64,000 bases of DNA from DASUBN01 sp036000105 (GCA_036000105.1 DASYGE010000007.1:62001-126000), one strand, 5' to 3'; positions 1 through 8,045 are shown, counted from the stretch's first letter. Notes: a model not told the origin generated them from the sequence alone. Program-made: numbers and translations.

Positions 1-21
1 TTTGAGAAGGAGGTTATATCG

Positions 22-234
22 ATGAGTTTTATACAGCGCGAATTAGAAAAAATCGAGATTGCAATGCGCGGCCCTGTTTCGCCTTCTGCCTATAGTCAGC
101 TGTACGCGCAGAGCCAGGCTCTCTCTTGGGCGTTAGAACCAAATGGATACGCGACTCCTTCTGAAGTTGTGCTTAATAGCAGAATTCAAACTATTAAGGG
201 CATTCCGGCAAACTCAATAAATTGTCAGGAGTGA
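22..234 (+). CDS. Small hypothetical prophage protein (70 aa)
   Basis: I do not recognise this protein. It is a short soluble product with no membrane segment or motif. A strong ribosome binding site (GAAGGAGG) lies just before the ATG and supports translation. It is the first gene visible in the prophage segment and is more AT-rich than the structural genes that follow. Its last 41 bases overlap the end of the opposite-strand DUF3892 gene, so the two converge tail to tail. A small accessory phage protein is the most that can be said. Confidence 0.6.
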   Translation: MSFIQRELEKIEIAMRGPVSPSAYSQLYAQSQALSWALEPNGYATPSEVVLNSRIQTIKGIPANSINCQE

Positions 235-481
235 TTCCGTCAGGTTCAGTCTTAAGGTATTTATGTCCAGCAGCACTCTTGGCTATTACTACCCAAACTG
301 AATTTCCACCAACACTGACGTAGAACTGCCACTTGCCGTTTTCAATCCCAGCGATGGCATCATTTTCACTGAGTATCCAACGACCGCCGTTTGGATTTAT
401 TCCACCGACGTTGCGTATCCTTTCGTGCGGATTGAAGCGATCAGATTTATTTATGCACTGAATTTGAACTGATTCGGCCAT
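194..481 (-). CDS. DUF3892 domain protein, antisense in prophage
   Basis: This 95-residue protein matches the DUF3892 pattern: an N-terminal strand with KSDR, a VGG..P.GGRW segment, a helix with DAIAGIENG, a strand pair (WQFYVSVGGNSVWVVIA) and a C-terminal KYLKTEPDG...NLLSLPEC. The function of the family is unknown. A strong AAGGAGGG site precedes the ATG at 481. It is transcribed against the phage structural genes, as accessory moron genes often are. A second divergent member of the family lies at 1172-1486, on the other side of the adaptor gene. Confidence 0.75.
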   Translation of the reverse strand: MAESVQIQCINKSDRFNPHERIRNVGGINPNGGRWILSENDAIAGIENGKWQFYVSVGGNSVWVVIAKSAAGHKYLKTEPDGITPDNLLSLPECP

Positions 482-580
482 GACGACCCTCCTTGGTTAG
501 TTATGCCGCGCCAGTCTAAACCCAAGTAGATTGGGTTTCTTATCCCATATCTTGGCGATATTTAATTCCAGGTAATTAAT

Positions 581-1198
581 ATGGCATTCAGTGACATGCA
601 GGCCGCAATCGCAGACGAGTTGGCGCGCTCGGATCTCTCGACTGAGATCAAGCGGGAGATCAATAACGCCATCACGTTCTATGGGAACAAGGCCTTCTGG
701 TTCAACGAGGCTTCTATGGCCTCCATTACGACGGTGCAGGGGCAGCGGTATTACCCCTTACCCACGAACTTCGCTTCGGTGCTGGATGTGCTCTCGACCA
801 TCGGGAACTACACCTATCGGTTGGAAGCGAGGACCGAGCAATACCTCGATCAGATCGATTGGGGTAACAGTTTCTGGTCTGGTTACCCCACGGACTATTC
901 CTTCTGGAATGGGCAGATCCGGCTCTTCCCGCCGCCCCAGGGGGGCTTGCCGGTGCAGGTGAAGGGGACGGCGATACTCTCGCCTTCGCCTCTCGTGAAC
1001 GATGCGGACACGAACGCCTGGTTGACCTCGGCGGAGGAGCTGATACGCACGCGAGCGACACGACAACTCTACGGGCGCTATGTAAGAGACCCGGAACAGT
1101 ACGCCTTGTATACGCAGTTGGAGAAAGAGGCACTCTCGAACCTGCAGGAGAAGAACGTCGGTCAGACGGCGCTAGGCGGCATCAGACCGCACTTCTAA
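581..1198 (+). CDS. Phage head-tail adaptor (P22 gp4 / SU10 adaptor-like)
   Basis: This 205-residue protein resembles podovirus adaptor proteins that bind beneath the portal ring and join head to tail. Visible features are an N-terminal helical segment (about 1-45), a central beta-rich part with YYPLP, GYPTDYSFWNGQIRLFPPP and a C-terminal helical region ending in an extended tail. The F-x-x-x-x-I-R-L-F/Y-P-x-P pattern recurs in this family. It is the first gene of a rightward structural module and is followed, after an antisense insert, by the gp10-like gene. Assignment is by pattern, not by search. Confidence 0.6.
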   Translation: MAFSDMQAAIADELARSDLSTEIKREINNAITFYGNKAFWFNEASMASITTVQGQRYYPLPTNFASVLDVLSTIGNYTYRLEARTEQYLDQIDWGNSFWSGYPTDYSFWNGQIRLFPPPQGGLPVQVKGTAILSPSPLVNDADTNAWLTSAEELIRTRATRQLYGRYVRDPEQYALYTQLEKEALSNLQEKNVGQTALGGIRPHF

Positions 1199-1486
1199 GA
1201 CAGGGCACTGGGGCCGGAGAAGCAGATTGTTTTCGCCATGCCCGTCCGCGGACGTCTTGAGATAGAGATCACCCCCTGGACTGGATTCCACCACGAGTTT
1301 GGCATTCCGCCCACCGATGACGACCACGAATTCATGGATGCCGTCCTCGACACAGGCGATGGCTTCCTCTTGCGACAAGTACCAGCGGCGGCCGGTGTCG
1401 GTGCGAAGGCCGCCGATACCCTGGATGCATGGATATATATCTGACGAATCTCGCTTATTTACACAAGAAACTATGAACGTCCCCAA
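1172..1486 (-). CDS. Second DUF3892-like protein, antisense
   Basis: This 104-residue product repeats the DUF3892 pattern: IVSCVNKRDSS, GIGGLRTDTGRRWYLSQEEAI, a strand pair (HEFVVVIGGRNAKLVVES) and DLYLKTSADGHGENNLLLRPQCP. The frame is open to 1618, but I place the start at a TTG (1484-1486) because GAGGGAG lies eight bases before it and the homology begins there. The upstream ATG at 1531 is an alternative. The gene overlaps the 3' end of the adaptor gene by 27 bases, antisense. It is clearly diverged from the copy at 194-481, so this is not a recent duplication. Confidence 0.6.
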   Translation of the reverse strand: MGTFIVSCVNKRDSSDIYPCIQGIGGLRTDTGRRWYLSQEEAIACVEDGIHEFVVVIGGRNAKLVVESSPGGDLYLKTSADGHGENNLLLRPQCPVLEVRSDAA

Positions 1487-1596
1487 TGCCTTTACTCCCT
1501 CGGCGTTTATCTCCCTCTCGCGGCGCAGCATAGCGCAGAGATGCACGGATACGACGGATTGAAATCGGAATCGGTTACGACACAAACAAAGACGAA

Positions 1597-1701
1597 ATGG
1601 CGAAACTACTTTCAACACTAAGGGCCGAAAAATTGGAATCGGAGAGGCCGCATTTGGATCTGGATCCCCGCTTCTGCGGGAATGACGGGATGGGGATATA
1701 G
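1597..1701 (+). CDS. Possible 34-codon ORF repeating the start of the next gene
   Basis: The ORF starts ATGGCGAAACTACTTTCAAC and encodes MAKLLSTL before diverging. The next gene at 1705 starts ATGGCGAAATTACTTGCGAG and encodes MAKLLASL. The small ORF stops three bases before that start, so it could couple translation. It may equally be a remnant of the original gene start, displaced when the DUF3892 gene and the repeat at 1661 arrived. No clear ribosome binding site was seen. Confidence 0.25.
   Translation: MAKLLSTLRAEKLESERPHLDLDPRFCGNDGMGI
1661..1689. repeat. Short REP-like inverted repeat
   Basis: The stretch contains CCCCGC-TTCT-GCGGG followed by AATGACGG. This is the reverse complement of the widespread Proteobacterial GTCATTCCCGC...GCGGGAATCC repeat type. 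It lies between the antisense DUF3892 gene and the gp10-like gene. A degenerate relative (GCCGGAATGACGG) is at about 8931-8943, near the outer end of the prophage. Confidence 0.55.
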
Positions 1702-1704
1702 GCG

Positions 1705-3231
1705 ATGGCGAAATTACTTGCGAGCCTGAAGTTCGGCGAATGGCTGCCGGACTTGCCGGAGCTGGATAACCCGGGGAGCCCCAACGTCTCCAATGCGCTG
1801 TGGGTGAACGGCGGGTATATCCCGGCGCCGGGCTTTTCCGCCCTGGGGGCTGCTTTGAACGCCCGTTGCCAGGGCGCTTACGCGGCGACGGATTCCAACG
1901 GCGACACGCACATCTATGCGGGCACGGCCTCGCAGCTCATGGAATACACGGGCACGGGGTTCACGAACCGCTCGGCGGGCAGTTACACGACCCAGGACGG
2001 GCAGTACTGGAAGTTCGCGGAGTTCTCGAGCCCGGGGTTCCCGGCCTTGCTCGTGGCCACCAACCTGAACGATCCGGTGCAGGGGATGCAGGTAGGGGAC
2101 GCGGCTTTCGCGGCGCTTGCCGGCACGCCACCCCGTGCTTCGGCGGTAGGCGTGGTAGGGCAATTCGTGATGCTGGGCAACACGGAGGACGCGCTGAACG
2201 GCGCGGTGCCGAACCGGGTGCAGTGGTGCGGGATCGCGAATCCGACGAACTGGAGCTATGGGACGCTCTCGGCACAGCAGGCCCAGGCGGGCGAGCAATA
2301 TCTGAACGCGGTGTATGGGCCGGTGACGCATATCGCGGACGGCACGCAGTTCGGGCTCATCTTCCAGCAGCGGGGCATCACGCGGGCCTATTACACGGGC
2401 GATGACGCGATCTTCGCCTTCGACACCTACGAGCGGCAGCGCGGGGCCTATTACCCCAACTCGCCGGTGCAGCTCGGGAACCTGGTGTATTTCGCGGCGG
2501 AAGACGGCTTCTGCATGACGGACGGCGCCCAGGTGGTGCAGATCGGACATGGGAAGGTGGACAACACGTTCCTCTCGAACGTGTCGCAGGCCTATTCGGA
2601 CCGGGTGTGCGGGGCTTATGACCCGGTGAACAAGCTCATCTATTGGAGCTATTGCAGCGCCGGGAACAGCACCGGGATACCGGACAGGGTGATCGCCTAT
2701 AACTACGCGGACCAACGGTTCATGCCGGTCGCCCAAGATCTCTCGCGCATCTTCGCGAGCAAGAGCCCCGGCTACACGATGGATACGCTGGATAACGTGA
2801 ATGTGGACCTGGACCTGATCACGCCCTCTCTGGACGATACCTTCTGGCAGGGCGGCAACCTGCAGATCCAGGCCTTCGATGGCGGGAACCACTACGGGCA
2901 ACTGGGTGGCAGTGTGCTGGACGCGGTGCTGGATACGACGGAAGCCTGCCCGAATGCGGGTGGTATGAGTTATCTGGACGGGGCGCGGCCGGTGGTGACG
3001 AACCCCAGCGGTGGCGCGGCAGTGCCGACAGTGCGATTCCTGACCCGCACTCTGGAGAACAGCGGCTACACGACTTCGATTGCCGCGAACCAGAATCCCA
3101 GCACCGGAATCTGCAACGTCCGCGCCGTGGGGCGGTATGTGCGAGCGAGGGTGAATCTGCCGGGTGGGTCGGATGGCTTTGGAAAAGCTACGGCTGTGGA
3201 TATCTACGGCACGGCCGGTGGTCAACGGTGA
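1705..3231 (+). CDS. Phage stabilisation protein (P22 gp10-like), tail hub
   Basis: This 508-residue protein resembles podovirus stabilisation proteins that plug the tail below the adaptor and retain packaged DNA. It is rich in Gly, Tyr and Asn, with repeated beta-strand pairs such as LVYFAAEDGFCMTDG and KLIYWSYCSAGNS, consistent with a beta-propeller-like fold. The family is close to 500 residues long, so it looks complete. The next gene starts inside its stop codon (GTGA overlap). Gene order adaptor then stabilisation protein agrees with the assignment. Confidence 0.6.
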   Translation: MAKLLASLKFGEWLPDLPELDNPGSPNVSNALWVNGGYIPAPGFSALGAALNARCQGAYAATDSNGDTHIYAGTASQLMEYTGTGFTNRSAGSYTTQDGQYWKFAEFSSPGFPALLVATNLNDPVQGMQVGDAAFAALAGTPPRASAVGVVGQFVMLGNTEDALNGAVPNRVQWCGIANPTNWSYGTLSAQQAQAGEQYLNAVYGPVTHIADGTQFGLIFQQRGITRAYYTGDDAIFAFDTYERQRGAYYPNSPVQLGNLVYFAAEDGFCMTDGAQVVQIGHGKVDNTFLSNVSQAYSDRVCGAYDPVNKLIYWSYCSAGNSTGIPDRVIAYNYADQRFMPVAQDLSRIFASKSPGYTMDTLDNVNVDLDLITPSLDDTFWQGGNLQIQAFDGGNHYGQLGGSVLDAVLDTTEACPNAGGMSYLDGARPVVTNPSGGAAVPTVRFLTRTLENSGYTTSIAANQNPSTGICNVRAVGRYVRARVNLPGGSDGFGKATAVDIYGTAGGQR

Positions 3232-3554
3232 GTCACTTACAACAATTACGCACCACGCCGCCTTATGACGAGCCCTGGAAGGTGGCGACGCTGGTCAACA
3301 GGATATTAGGTGGAAGCCTGAACAGCGTGGGCAGCGTGACGCTCACGAACAACGGCACGAGCACGGTCCTGAGCGATAACAAGCTGAGGCAGGGGCGGCG
3401 GGTGTTCCTCTTTCCGACCACAGCACATGCGGCGACGGTAACAGGTCTCTGGGCGGACCCCACGAGCGTGCCGGCACAAGGCGGCTCCATCACGCTGACC
3501 CATGGAGCGGTGGCCGCGGCGGACCTCAACTTCGACTATCTCATCGTCGGATGA
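3228..3554 (+). CDS. Hypothetical phage structural protein (108 aa)
   Basis: This 108-residue protein starts with GTG overlapping the previous stop codon. After an N-terminal segment (TPPYDEPWKVATLVNRILGG), the rest alternates short hydrophobic strands with Ser, Thr, Asn and Gly, as in small beta-structured virion proteins (RRVFLFPTTAHAATVTGLW, GSITLTHGAVAAADLNFDYL). Tight coupling on both sides (GTGA upstream, ATGA downstream) places it in the tail module. I cannot assign a specific role. Confidence 0.6.
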   Translation: MSHLQQLRTTPPYDEPWKVATLVNRILGGSLNSVGSVTLTNNGTSTVLSDNKLRQGRRVFLFPTTAHAATVTGLWADPTSVPAQGGSITLTHGAVAAADLNFDYLIVG

Positions 3555-3934
3555 TCTTCCAGGTTCCGTATTGGGACGTGGCCCAGGTATGGCCGCGGGT
3601 GGCCGGCTGTGTGCAGAAAGCCCTGGACCGGCAGAGCGAATGGCGGCTCACGGATATCCATGAGCAGCTCGTGACCCAGCGGATGCAGCTCTGGGTGGTG
3701 CCCTGGAGGCTCGCGGTGGTGACGCAGATACAGACTTATCCCGGTACGCGCATCTGCATGCTGGTGCTGTGCGGCGGCGAGGGGCTGGACGAGAACAAAG
3801 CCCTGCTCACGGAGATCGAGCAGTGGGCGAGATCGCTCGGATGCGATGAGATGCGGATACAGGGGCGCGCCGGCTGGCGACGCGTCTATCCGGAATATGA
3901 ACCGATAGCGACAGTGATGAGGAGAAAACTATGA
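3551..3934 (+). CDS. Phage protein with possible GNAT-like fold
   Basis: This 127-residue protein has a strand-helix-strand pattern ending in GCDEMRIQGRAGWRRVYPEYE. That resembles small phage proteins with a GCD.v.i.GR.GW motif and an acetyltransferase-like fold found in podovirus structural modules. No catalytic function can be shown. Start and stop codons overlap both neighbours by four bases (ATGA), so it is translated with the virion genes. A virion or assembly role is inferred from position only. Confidence 0.5.
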   Translation: MIFQVPYWDVAQVWPRVAGCVQKALDRQSEWRLTDIHEQLVTQRMQLWVVPWRLAVVTQIQTYPGTRICMLVLCGGEGLDENKALLTEIEQWARSLGCDEMRIQGRAGWRRVYPEYEPIATVMRRKL

Positions 3935-4329
3935 GCATGGGCGGAACTTCGGCACAGCCCCAGTCTTTCTGGAACCTGGGCGATCCGGCGAACCTCTTCG
4001 GACATTCATCGTCGTCCAGCCTCTCCAGCAATATCCTGGATCCCGGCGACGTGCTGGGGCTGAACCCCGCGGCGAGCGGAGTACCGCAGGCGCCGGGCGT
4101 GCCCAAGGTATTGCCCAACCTGGGCGCGGCTTCGATGATGCCAAGGCTGCCGCAGGGGGCTTTCGTCGCGCCTTCCACGGGTGGGGGCGCGTTCAACAGC
4201 ATGGCGCAGGCGCTGGCCGGGCCACTGTTCAATCCCTCCATCCCGGTGAAGGCGGCGCCACAGGCGCGGGCGAATCTCACTCCGCTGCTCGCTTATCTCC
4301 AGGGCGCCGGCATGGCAAGGGGGAAATGA
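3931..4329 (+). CDS. Hypothetical phage protein, Gly/Pro/Ala-rich (132 aa)
   Basis: This 132-residue protein has low complexity and no recognisable domain. It begins MSMGGTSAQPQ, nearly the same as the start of the next protein (MSMGGTQQTG), and both genes begin ATGAGCATGGGCGG. The shared start suggests local duplication or a conserved N-terminal signal in two neighbouring virion proteins. It overlaps the previous gene by four bases. Position suggests an ejected or tail-associated protein, but nothing in the sequence proves it. Confidence 0.5.
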   Translation: MSMGGTSAQPQSFWNLGDPANLFGHSSSSSLSSNILDPGDVLGLNPAASGVPQAPGVPKVLPNLGAASMMPRLPQGAFVAPSTGGGAFNSMAQALAGPLFNPSIPVKAAPQARANLTPLLAYLQGAGMARGK

Positions 4330-4330
4330 C

Positions 4331-5170
4331 ATGAGCATGGGCGGCACACAACAGACAGGCAGTACGACGACTACGCAGGCTCCGCCTGCCTATATGTATC
4401 CCTATATCGGCAGCGCCCTGGGGCAGGCGGGCAATCTCTTGCAGACAGGGGGGCCGAGTTATTACCCGGGCACACAGGTGGCTGGCTTCTCCGACCCGCA
4501 GCAGAGCGCCATGGGTGCGATAGACAATCTGGCCACGAACGGGACCAACGCCGGCAATGCGGCGATGGGCTATGACACGAACCTGCTCAAGGGGAACTTC
4601 TCGGGGCCGCAGGCGCAACTGGCCGAGATGGGGCAGGGCGGGGCGACGAACCCGCTGCTCAATGACATGTTCCAGAAGGCCGCGGGGCAGGTGCAGAACC
4701 AACTGCAGAGCGAATACGGGCAAGCCGGCAGGAACGTCTCGGCTTCAGCGCCGATGATGGGGCAGACGCTGGATAAGCTGGCGACGAACATCTATGGCGG
4801 CGCCTACGCACAAGACCAGGCGAACGCGCTGGCGGCGAACCAGGCGCTCGGCAACGAGCAGCAGGATGCACTCGGCATGGCGCCGGGCCTCAACAACATG
4901 CAGTTCGGCAACCTGGGGCAGGAGATGAACGTGGGGGGCATGGTGCAGAACCAGGCCCAGAACCTGATCAATGCAAGCCAGGGCGCCTACAACTACAACC
5001 AGCAGCAGCCCTGGTCGAACCTCACGAACTACGAATCGCTGTTGAGCGGCTTGCAACCGGGGTCTTCACAGACAAACCCCCTCTTGACGAACCCATCGGC
5101 TAATACAGCGAACATGGCGACAGCTCTCGCGGCGCTCATGAAAGCCTACGGCGCCTACGCGGCTGCCTGA
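4331..5170 (+). CDS. Hypothetical phage internal virion protein (279 aa)
   Basis: This 279-residue protein is rich in Ala, Gly, Asn and Gln and is predicted largely helical, with repeated NQALGNEQQDALG and NNMQFGNLGQEMN-type segments. Its composition resembles podovirus ejection (internal virion) proteins. It shares the MSMGGT start with the preceding protein. It lies between the gp10-like module and the tail fibre, where ejection proteins are often found. Assignment is by composition and context only. Confidence 0.5.
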   Translation: MSMGGTQQTGSTTTTQAPPAYMYPYIGSALGQAGNLLQTGGPSYYPGTQVAGFSDPQQSAMGAIDNLATNGTNAGNAAMGYDTNLLKGNFSGPQAQLAEMGQGGATNPLLNDMFQKAAGQVQNQLQSEYGQAGRNVSASAPMMGQTLDKLATNIYGGAYAQDQANALAANQALGNEQQDALGMAPGLNNMQFGNLGQEMNVGGMVQNQAQNLINASQGAYNYNQQQPWSNLTNYESLLSGLQPGSSQTNPLLTNPSANTANMATALAALMKAYGAYAAA

Positions 5171-5194
5171 CGAGACGATCTTTCTGGAGAGAGC

Positions 5195-6544
5195 ATGTCC
5201 ATAGACCAATACAGCACGACACCTTCAAGCAATGACCTGACGAACTATTTCAAGACGGGTATGAAGCCTTCCCAAGTGAAGGACGCGGGCTGGGACATCA
5301 TGGCCGATCTCGCGAGTTACAGCGTGAGCCTGCCGGCGGCGGGAGGCAGTGCGAATGCTTTGACAGCAGCCAACGGGCGACCCTACGGCACGCTGGTGGC
5401 GGGTCTATTGCAGATAGTGAATCCGGCATCGGCTAATACGGGGCCGGCGACGTTCGCTCCGGATGGACTCACGGGAGCGAGCATCTTCGCCAACGGCGCG
5501 GCGCTCGCGGGCGGGGAGATGCAGCCCAACGTGCCGGCTTTCCTCAAGTATGACGGGACGCAGTGGAACCTGCTGAACCCAGCGCAAGCCGGGAAGAACT
5601 TCATGGTGGACCCCTGTTGCCGGGTGGCGCAGGGCCTCGCGGCGACGCTCTCGACTACGCGTCAGTATGGTGCAGTGGATCTGGTGCAGTGCTGGGCATC
5701 CGGCACGGCGGTGAGCGCCGGAAGCATCACACAGGATGCGGCCTATACCAATTCCGGTGCGGCGACGGCCTATTCCTGCAAGCTCTCGGGTTGCACCCTC
5801 ACCGGGACGGGCAAGGTGTTCTTCCGGCGCTGGATCGAGAGCCGGGACGCGGTGGCACTCAAGAACAAGAGGGCGCTCTTCGCCGTGCTGGGTTTCCAGG
5901 ACACGGGCAGCAATATCAACGCTTTTTTGACCGTCAACACGCCGACGGTCCAGGACAACTTCGCGTCTGTGACCAATATCGGTACGGGGGCAACGGTGAG
6001 CGTGCCTCCCAATGGGACGACTGCGATCACGGCAGCCATCTCCATGGGGAACTGCAGCAACGGGGTGGAGATCATCCTGGAGATGGATTGCGGGGCGGTG
6101 ACGACCAAAGATTTCTACGCTACGGATTGGCAGGTGTGTATCAATACCTTGCCGCAGATATGCGGGGCGCCGAGGTTCGAAGAGGACTATCAGGCAGCGC
6201 TCAGATATTTCGAGAAGTCCTGGGATTATGGGACAGCGGTAGCATCTACTGTATTTCCAGGAATGTCGTCATGTAATTTGGTTGTATCTACTCCAAGTGG
6301 TAACGGTATTCCTCAGCTTACTGTGCAATTTAGAATCCCTAAAATTGCGGTGCCGGTTACTACAATTTATTCAGAAGCAACCGGGGCATCTGGAAAATTC
6401 AGAGATGTCACAACTGGAGCTGATATCGCCGCATCAGTAACTGTGGCAGCCGCTGGTCAGTTCTCACCTGGCAACGCTTCTGGCGGGACTCTTGCCGCCA
6501 ACGATTTGCTGAGGATGCACTGGGCAGCGGATGCGCGTCTTTGA
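5195..6544 (+). CDS. Phage tail fibre with foreign C-terminal tip
   Basis: This 449-residue protein begins MSIDQYSTTPSSNDLTNYFKTGM, an anchor-like start seen in tail fibre proteins, followed by beta-rich repeats. GGAGAGAG precedes the ATG. Up to about base 6235 the gene is GC-rich like the rest of the phage. From there to the stop, codons become AT-rich (runs such as GCATCTACTGTATTTCCAGG), in frame. The C-terminal hundred residues, normally the receptor-binding tip, therefore appear acquired from another source. The AT-rich stretch continues into the gap before the lysis cassette. Confidence 0.65.
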   Translation: MSIDQYSTTPSSNDLTNYFKTGMKPSQVKDAGWDIMADLASYSVSLPAAGGSANALTAANGRPYGTLVAGLLQIVNPASANTGPATFAPDGLTGASIFANGAALAGGEMQPNVPAFLKYDGTQWNLLNPAQAGKNFMVDPCCRVAQGLAATLSTTRQYGAVDLVQCWASGTAVSAGSITQDAAYTNSGAATAYSCKLSGCTLTGTGKVFFRRWIESRDAVALKNKRALFAVLGFQDTGSNINAFLTVNTPTVQDNFASVTNIGTGATVSVPPNGTTAITAAISMGNCSNGVEIILEMDCGAVTTKDFYATDWQVCINTLPQICGAPRFEEDYQAALRYFEKSWDYGTAVASTVFPGMSSCNLVVSTPSGNGIPQLTVQFRIPKIAVPVTTIYSEATGASGKFRDVTTGADIAASVTVAAAGQFSPGNASGGTLAANDLLRMHWAADARL

Positions 6545-6597
6545 TTTAATAAATTCTGCTTGAACATTTAATTTAGAAGCGATTCTAAGGGGCTCCC

Positions 6598-6807
6598 ATG
6601 TCCACACAAAACGAACGTCTCGCCACAGTTGAGGCGAGGCTGGATGCGCTCGTGCCTACGGTCAATGAGATCCGGGGTGATGTGAAGACGCTGTTGGCCG
6701 CTCATAACAGCCAACGCGGGGCGGTGAGGCTCCTGGCCCTGATCTGGGCAGGGCTTTTGGCTCTGGGTGGCATAATCGGGGGCATGCTCATGGGGAGGGC
6801 GCATTGA
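6598..6807 (+). CDS. Small coiled-coil membrane protein of lysis cassette (XhlA-like)
   Basis: This 69-residue protein has an N-terminal amphipathic helix or short coiled coil (RLATVEARLDALVPTVNEIRGDVKTLL) and one C-terminal membrane span (ALIWAGLLALGGIIGGMLMG). The layout matches XhlA-type lysis proteins, which help holin and endolysin. Its stop codon overlaps the endolysin ATG (TGATG). A helper or minor holin role is likely, given the second holin candidate at 7331. Confidence 0.6.
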   Translation: MSTQNERLATVEARLDALVPTVNEIRGDVKTLLAAHNSQRGAVRLLALIWAGLLALGGIIGGMLMGRAH

Positions 6808-7334
6808 TGTCATCGCCATCCATAGCCACGGCCCTGAAATTCACCCTCAAGGAAGAGGGCGGCTTCGTGGATAATCCCCATGACCACGGGGGCGCCACCA
6901 ACCATGGCATCACCCAAGCCACCTACGACACCTGGCGGGACCGCCATACTCTGCCCCGGCGGAGCGTGGAATCCATCGCCGATGCAGAGGTGCGAGGCAT
7001 CTACGATGAGATGTATTGGACGCCGGGACATTGCGCGACATTAAGCGCGGCGCTGGCAGTCGCCCATTTCGACTGGTGCGTGAACCATGGCTGCACAGGC
7101 GCGGTGATGACGCTGCAGCAGGTCCTCGGTATCAAGGCTGACGGCAGCTTCGGACCTCTGACGCGCGGCACGCTGGCGGCGAAGGACCACGGCGAACTTT
7201 GGCAGAGCTATAACGATCTGCGCCGTGGATGGTACCGGGCCCGTGTGGTCGCGCACCCGGACCAGGCGGTATTCCTCAAGGGCTGGCTGGCACGGGTGGG
7301 GCGCCTGGACAGCTATCTGGCGGCGCTCGCATGA
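6807..7334 (+). CDS. Phage endolysin, GH108 N-acetylmuramidase
   Basis: This 175-residue endolysin should cleave the glycan strands of peptidoglycan. Residues 16-36 carry the GH108 signature EEGG...D.GGATNHGIT, with the Glu of EGG (about E17) as the expected catalytic acid. The rest fits the C-terminal peptidoglycan-binding part of the family (LQQVLGIKADGSFGPLT). There is no signal peptide, so it depends on a holin. A TTG three bases upstream is in frame, but the ATG overlapping the preceding stop is the better start. The holin gene starts inside its stop codon. Confidence 0.85.
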   Translation: MSSPSIATALKFTLKEEGGFVDNPHDHGGATNHGITQATYDTWRDRHTLPRRSVESIADAEVRGIYDEMYWTPGHCATLSAALAVAHFDWCVNHGCTGAVMTLQQVLGIKADGSFGPLTRGTLAAKDHGELWQSYNDLRRGWYRARVVAHPDQAVFLKGWLARVGRLDSYLAALA

Positions 7335-7732
7335 ACATCCTGGCGACGGTAGCGAACTTCATCCTGCCCGGCATATTCAAGGAAGTAGACAAGGCGATCC
7401 CCGACCAGGACCTGGGAGCCCGGTTGAAGGCGAGCATACAGACGGCGGTGCTCTCGGCGAACGCAGAGGAGCTGCAGGCCCAGGCGGGCATCGTGGCGGA
7501 CGAGGCGAGGGGCGAGAGCTGGCTGCAACGGAACTGGCGGCCCATGACGATGCTGGTATTCGTGTTCATCGTGGCGAACAACTACATCATCGCGCCCTAT
7601 CTGCAGGCGATGTTCGGCTGGTCGGTCCCGCTGCAGACGCCGCCGGACCTCTGGGCGCTCATCAAGATCGGCCTCGGGGGCTACGTGGTGGGCAGGTCAG
7701 CCGAAAAATGTGTCGCCGCGTGGAAGGGTTGA
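7331..7732 (+). CDS. Holin, GTA-type 3-TM family
   Basis: This 133-residue protein starts with ATG overlapping the endolysin stop (ATGA). The frame is open further upstream, but that part only shadows the endolysin. It has an amphipathic N-terminus, the motif ESWLQRNWRPMTMLVFVFIVANN typical of the gene-transfer-agent 3-TM holin family, and hydrophobic spans near residues 75-95 and 110-128. It should form the membrane lesion that releases the endolysin. The next gene starts at its stop codon (TGATG). Confidence 0.7.
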   Translation: MNILATVANFILPGIFKEVDKAIPDQDLGARLKASIQTAVLSANAEELQAQAGIVADEARGESWLQRNWRPMTMLVFVFIVANNYIIAPYLQAMFGWSVPLQTPPDLWALIKIGLGGYVVGRSAEKCVAAWKG

Positions 7733-8040
7733 TGGGGCTGGAGCATCTCAAGATCGGCCGGGCCCGGTATCGGGTGGAATATAAGGATCTGCCGACACTC
7801 TATGGGCAGATATTCTTCGATTCGAGATGCATCCAACTCGCCGATGACTTGGCGGACGAAGAGGCGGCCTATGGGGTGCTGCATGAGATGCTGCATGGTA
7901 TCTGGGAACAGGGGGCGATCCCGCCGCGCGCCAGGGAGGAACGGGTGGTGACGACGCTCGCCTGGGGACTGACGGCTGTATTCCGGGATAACCCGGGGCT
8001 ATTAGGTCATCTGGACAAGCTACTCACGGAATCCCGCTGA
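7732..8040 (+). CDS. Phage HExxH metallopeptidase-like protein (102 aa)
   Basis: This small soluble protein has a zinc-binding HEMLHGIW motif near residue 52, preceded by a short N-terminal beta region (LKIGRARYRVEYKDLPTLYGQIFFDSRCIQL). The layout resembles compact ImmA/IrrE-like or phage-encoded HExxH proteins. Its substrate is unknown. The ATG overlaps the holin stop, so it belongs to the lysis operon. It is the last phage gene seen; repeat element A starts six bases after its stop. Peptidase activity is inferred from the motif only. Confidence 0.65.
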   Translation: MGLEHLKIGRARYRVEYKDLPTLYGQIFFDSRCIQLADDLADEEAAYGVLHEMLHGIWEQGAIPPRAREERVVTTLAWGLTAVFRDNPGLLGHLDKLLTESR

Positions 8041-8045
8041 ATTAC

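Noticed and set aside
1714..3225. Long minus-strand open frame (503 codons) opposite the gp10-like gene
   Set aside because: It is an Arg/His/Val-rich shadow of a GC-rich gene; the plus strand has family resemblance and coupled neighbours.
5563..6276. Alternative plus-strand frame inside the tail fibre gene
   Set aside because: Gly/Arg-rich shadow with no ribosome binding site; it ends where the AT-rich patch begins, as expected for a GC-driven open frame.
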